A DNA stretch of 42,042 nucleotides from Acinetobacter sp. UBA801 (GTDB taxonomy: Bacteria; Pseudomonadota; Gammaproteobacteria; Pseudomonadales; Moraxellaceae): NCBI GenBank assembly GCA_002296655.1, contig DBIN01000019.1, forward strand, positions 106,328 through 148,369. Direction: 5' to 3'. The notes beneath the pieces were generated by a model. That model made no database searches and was not told where the DNA came from. It worked only from the letters and a program-made list of their open reading frames with translations. Made by a program: the position numbers and the translations under genes. Shown in pieces: positions 37,559 to 42,042 of the stretch. Positions within the stretch are counted from its first letter, which is position 1; each line of letters begins with the position of its first letter.

Positions 37559-38089
37559 TTATTTTGGGTTTGAATACACAGGTGGATTGACCAGAGGTAA
37601 ACGGTTCGAAGAAATTTGACGCACAATTTGTTGTGCCACATCATCAATAATCACTTCTTTTAAGAATTTTTGTTCCTGATCATCGGTATTCACCGTTGCG
37701 ACATCGTATTGATAGCTGCGCGATGCCATGACGGTACGAGGTTCGGTAATCGGGTTGCCTTGCGCATCTTCAATACGGAACGTCACACTCAAACGCAATA
37801 AGGTTTCTACCAGTTTACCATTCAATTCCAAGCGACGTGGCGTATAGTCAAGTACACGCAGTACGTAGGCATTCGGATCATTGCTGAGTTGTACGCCTGC
37901 CGTACCCAGATGAATAGAAAGTTTTTCTTCTAATTCTTCAGCATTGCTCGGTAAAGCTAGGCTCATTTTTGAATAAGCCACAGGTGCAATACTTGGGTTG
38001 CTGCCTTTAAGATGAAAACCACAGCCGACTAAGCCAGCACTGAGTCCACAAGTTAAAACAATGACTGCTAAACGTTGGCTAAAGTGCAT
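37559..38089 (-). CDS. lptE: LPS-assembly lipoprotein LptE
   Basis: Plugs and supports the LptD barrel that inserts lipopolysaccharide or lipooligosaccharide into the outer membrane. The 176-residue protein has a signal peptide ending in lipobox LVGC (Cys at residue 23), followed by GFHLKGS, a hallmark of LptE N termini. The rest shows the expected small alpha/beta fold (LRVLDYTPRRLELNGKLVETLLRLSVTFRIED). It lies between leuS and holA, which strengthens the call. A 200-bp gap with hairpins separates it from leuS. Confidence 0.92.
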   Translation of the reverse strand: MHFSQRLAVIVLTCGLSAGLVGCGFHLKGSNPSIAPVAYSKMSLALPSNAEELEEKLSIHLGTAGVQLSNDPNAYVLRVLDYTPRRLELNGKLVETLLRLSVTFRIEDAQGNPITEPRTVMASRSYQYDVATVNTDDQEQKFLKEVIIDDVAQQIVRQISSNRLPLVNPPVYSNPK

Positions 38090-38155
38090 GTGCTGTCCTC
38101 TGTAATATTTTCGAAAGTTCTAAAGTGGAAGTTGAGAATATCTTGATTGTAGGTG

Positions 38156-38184
38156 CAAAGCCCGTTGACTGACAACGGGCTTTG
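38156..38184. terminator. Strong hairpin between leuS and lptE
   Basis: Perfect 12-bp stem CAAAGCCCGTTG / CAACGGGCTTTG with loop ACTGA. On the minus strand it lies after the leuS stop and before lptE, but only a short T run follows. It may be a weak terminator, a processing site or an RNA-stability element. Confidence 0.6.
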
Positions 38185-38215
38185 TTTGGAAATTGTGAAA
38201 TCCTTCAGAAAGTTC

Positions 38216-38282
38216 CTTCTCCCTCTAGGATGAGGGGGTACATATTTACCTCTCCCTAGCCCTCTCCTAAAAGGAGAGGGTA
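38216..38282. repeat. Intergenic REP-like repeat element
   Basis: C/T-rich and G/A-rich blocks around a 9-bp stem CCCTCTCCT / AGGAGAGGG (38260-38280) and the segment CTCTCCCTAGCCCTCTCC. Sequences of this kind are dispersed between genes in Acinetobacter and related genomes (from memory). It lies directly downstream of the leuS stop codon. Confidence 0.55.
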
Positions 38283-38291
38283 CTTAAGGAT

Positions 38292-40922
<2,631 letters not shown>

Positions 40923-41043
40923 TCAGGAATAAACGGTTAAAAAAGTGTGTCACACAGCATAGCGCAAAATGCAGTAAAAAGTGAATTTTGCGCGCTGGAT
41001 TGTGCAGGAAAATTTAAGCAGCCAATATTTTGCAGGCTAAAAA

Positions 41044-41427
41044 TTAGAAAACGGCTGGATTGTCACGCTCTGGTTGTGCTTTATTCAAAGCATCATTGGC
41101 TTCGCGTTGCTGCTGATCCATGGCTGGATTTCCTGCAGGATGATTGGTGGTTGGTGTCGCTTGTTGGTTTGTTGCATTTGCAGCAGTAGATGTAGGGTTC
41201 GCAGTAGAATTTGCCGGAGTGGCAACGGTTGGTGCTGAATTTCTCCAGCCATAAGTGTCGACTTTACCTTTTTTCTTGGCTGTTTTTGGTGGCGGTGTCG
41301 TGGTGTAATGGGTTGAACCATTTGCATCGACCCACTTGTAATATTGTTTTGCAGAAACAGAACTGGTTGCAAAAATTAAAATCAAGCATGCAGAAAGACA
41401 ACTCAAGCGGATCATTGGCGTTTTCAT
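41044..41427 (-). CDS. Secreted DUF4124 domain protein
   Basis: A 127-residue protein from the ATG at 41427 (MKTPMIRL); a longer frame upstream to 41502 has no signal-peptide character. It has an N-terminal signal peptide ending near SSVSA, then a short DUF4124 motif (QYYKWVDANGSTHYTTTPP), which is typical of small periplasmic proteins of unknown function. The second half is a low-complexity Ala/Asn/Pro/Thr/Gln-rich tail, probably disordered. It is transcribed in the same direction as leuS but 130 bp upstream of it. I know of no assigned function. Confidence 0.8.
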   Translation of the reverse strand: MKTPMIRLSCLSACLILIFATSSVSAKQYYKWVDANGSTHYTTTPPPKTAKKKGKVDTYGWRNSAPTVATPANSTANPTSTAANATNQQATPTTNHPAGNPAMDQQQREANDALNKAQPERDNPAVF

Positions 41428-41667
41428 GTTTGGAAGTCCTGAGCAAAAAGGGTAAATGGCAGAAAACCAATTACAAAAATCATGTTGGCTAAATTTTAGC
41501 AATAATTCCCTATGAAGCTAGGGTTTGTTGATATTTTTTTGATGATTTTTATCTGGAATAGCGCCCATTTAAAACTGGGGCATTGGTTTACCTATTTGCT
41601 GGCTAAAATGAGCTGAAATACGTTGGTTAATCATAACCAAGCGCTTTATATATTTTTTGATTCATTA

Positions 41668-42042
41668 GACCTCTTGCGAAAGTAAAAACTACCTCAATAT
41701 AGATTTCATGAAATATCAGAAATTAAACCGTTTTTCAGATTCTGAATTCCAGCGCTTGGTTGGCGTACCTCGACCAGTTTTTAGTGAAATGGTCGAAGTT
41801 TTAAAAGAAGCAGAATCACTTAAAAAGAAATCTGGGCGTCCTCATACTTTAGCTATAGAGGATCAATTGTTATTAACACTCAATTACTTACGGAATTACA
41901 GCACTCAATTGGAATTGGCTGCAAATTACCATATCGCTGAAAGCAATGTGAATCGAACTATTAAAAAGGTTGAAGATGCATTAATGAAATCAAGACGTTT
42001 TACCCTGCCAAAACGAAGTATTACCACAGCAGACGAACAATT
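41668..42042 (+). mobile_element. Left end of an IS5-family insertion sequence
   Basis: A terminal-repeat-like GACCTCTTGCGAAAG begins at 41668, directly after a TTA that could be the target duplication, and 40 bp before a transposase start codon. The element continues past the window edge, so its right end, length and exact subgroup cannot be seen. Confidence 0.8.
41708..42042 (+). CDS. IS5-family transposase, N-terminal part
   Basis: Open from the ATG at 41708 to the window edge (111 codons, no stop). The protein starts MKYQKLNRFSDSEFQRLVGV and contains a helix-turn-helix-like region with GRPHTLAIEDQLLLTLNYLR and AANYHIAESNVNRTI, as in the first reading frame of IS5-family elements of Acinetobacter. 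In related elements the full transposase is made from two overlapping frames by programmed frameshifting; whether that holds here lies beyond the window. The DDE catalytic residues are not yet reached. Confidence 0.85.
   Translation, partial: MKYQKLNRFSDSEFQRLVGVPRPVFSEMVEVLKEAESLKKKSGRPHTLAIEDQLLLTLNYLRNYSTQLELAANYHIAESNVNRTIKKVEDALMKSRRFTLPKRSITTADEQ

Noticed and set aside
38216..38282. CRISPR array or tandem repeat
   Set aside because: There is only one hairpin unit, with no regularly spaced repeats or spacers; nothing elsewhere in the window looks like a CRISPR array.

Overview
The window reads as an ordinary chromosomal stretch of a gammaproteobacterium, most likely an Acinetobacter species (Moraxellaceae). 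The evidence is A+T-rich DNA, a transhydrogenase split into three genes, a monomeric NADP isocitrate dehydrogenase, and the order gacS / cysM / PolB-like exonuclease / rlmD / relA. The genus is inferred from gene content and recalled protein sequences; no search was run. I found no phage, CRISPR array, rRNA operon or defence island.

Layout. 1-514: a scar of stacked mobile-element damage. The end of an IS interrupts an IS1-type insA start, which abuts a truncated EamA transporter gene. 1394-4305 (+): pntAA-pntAB-pntB transhydrogenase operon. 4516-7575 (-): rsfS, then hydroxypyruvate isomerase, a beta-hydroxyacid dehydrogenase and a crotonase. 7768-10587 (-): a GacS/BarA-type hybrid kinase, divergent from cysM - exonuclease - rlmD - relA (10890-16467, +), followed by a phosphopantetheinyl transferase. 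17323-21818 (-): tgt-yajC-secD-secF. 22186-23136 (+): a PAS-GGDEF diguanylate cyclase. 23198-25878 (-): queA, a DUF3137 membrane protein and lemA. 26056-26142 (+): tRNA-Leu(CAA). 26436-28667 (-): monomeric icd.

28668-29483 is an 816-bp gene-poor interval with a cluster of perfect palindromes and an orphan terminator-like hairpin. 29484-30752 (+): a soluble orphan histidine kinase. 30861-35629 (-): a complete macA-macB-outer-membrane-factor tripartite efflux operon. 36044-36493 (+): bacteriohemerythrin. 36515-40913 (-): leuS-lptE-holA. 41044-41427 (-): a secreted DUF4124 protein. 41668 to the right edge: the left end of an IS5-family insertion sequence.

Most genes are housekeeping: redox balance (Pnt, Icd), stringent response (RelA), GacS signalling, cysteine synthesis, protein export (SecDF-YajC), queuosine tRNA modification (Tgt/QueA), LPS assembly (LptE), replication (HolA) and translation (LeuS, RsfS, RlmD). 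The accessory parts are the two IS-bearing edges, the dgc-lemA-DUF3137 group placed between queA and tgt, the efflux operon with its orphan kinase, and the palindrome-rich interval. I see no convincing undescribed multi-gene system. The best leads are the 28.7-29.5 kb interval, the yajC/secD hairpin, the low-complexity insertions in MacA, and altered active-site residues in RelA and the crotonase.
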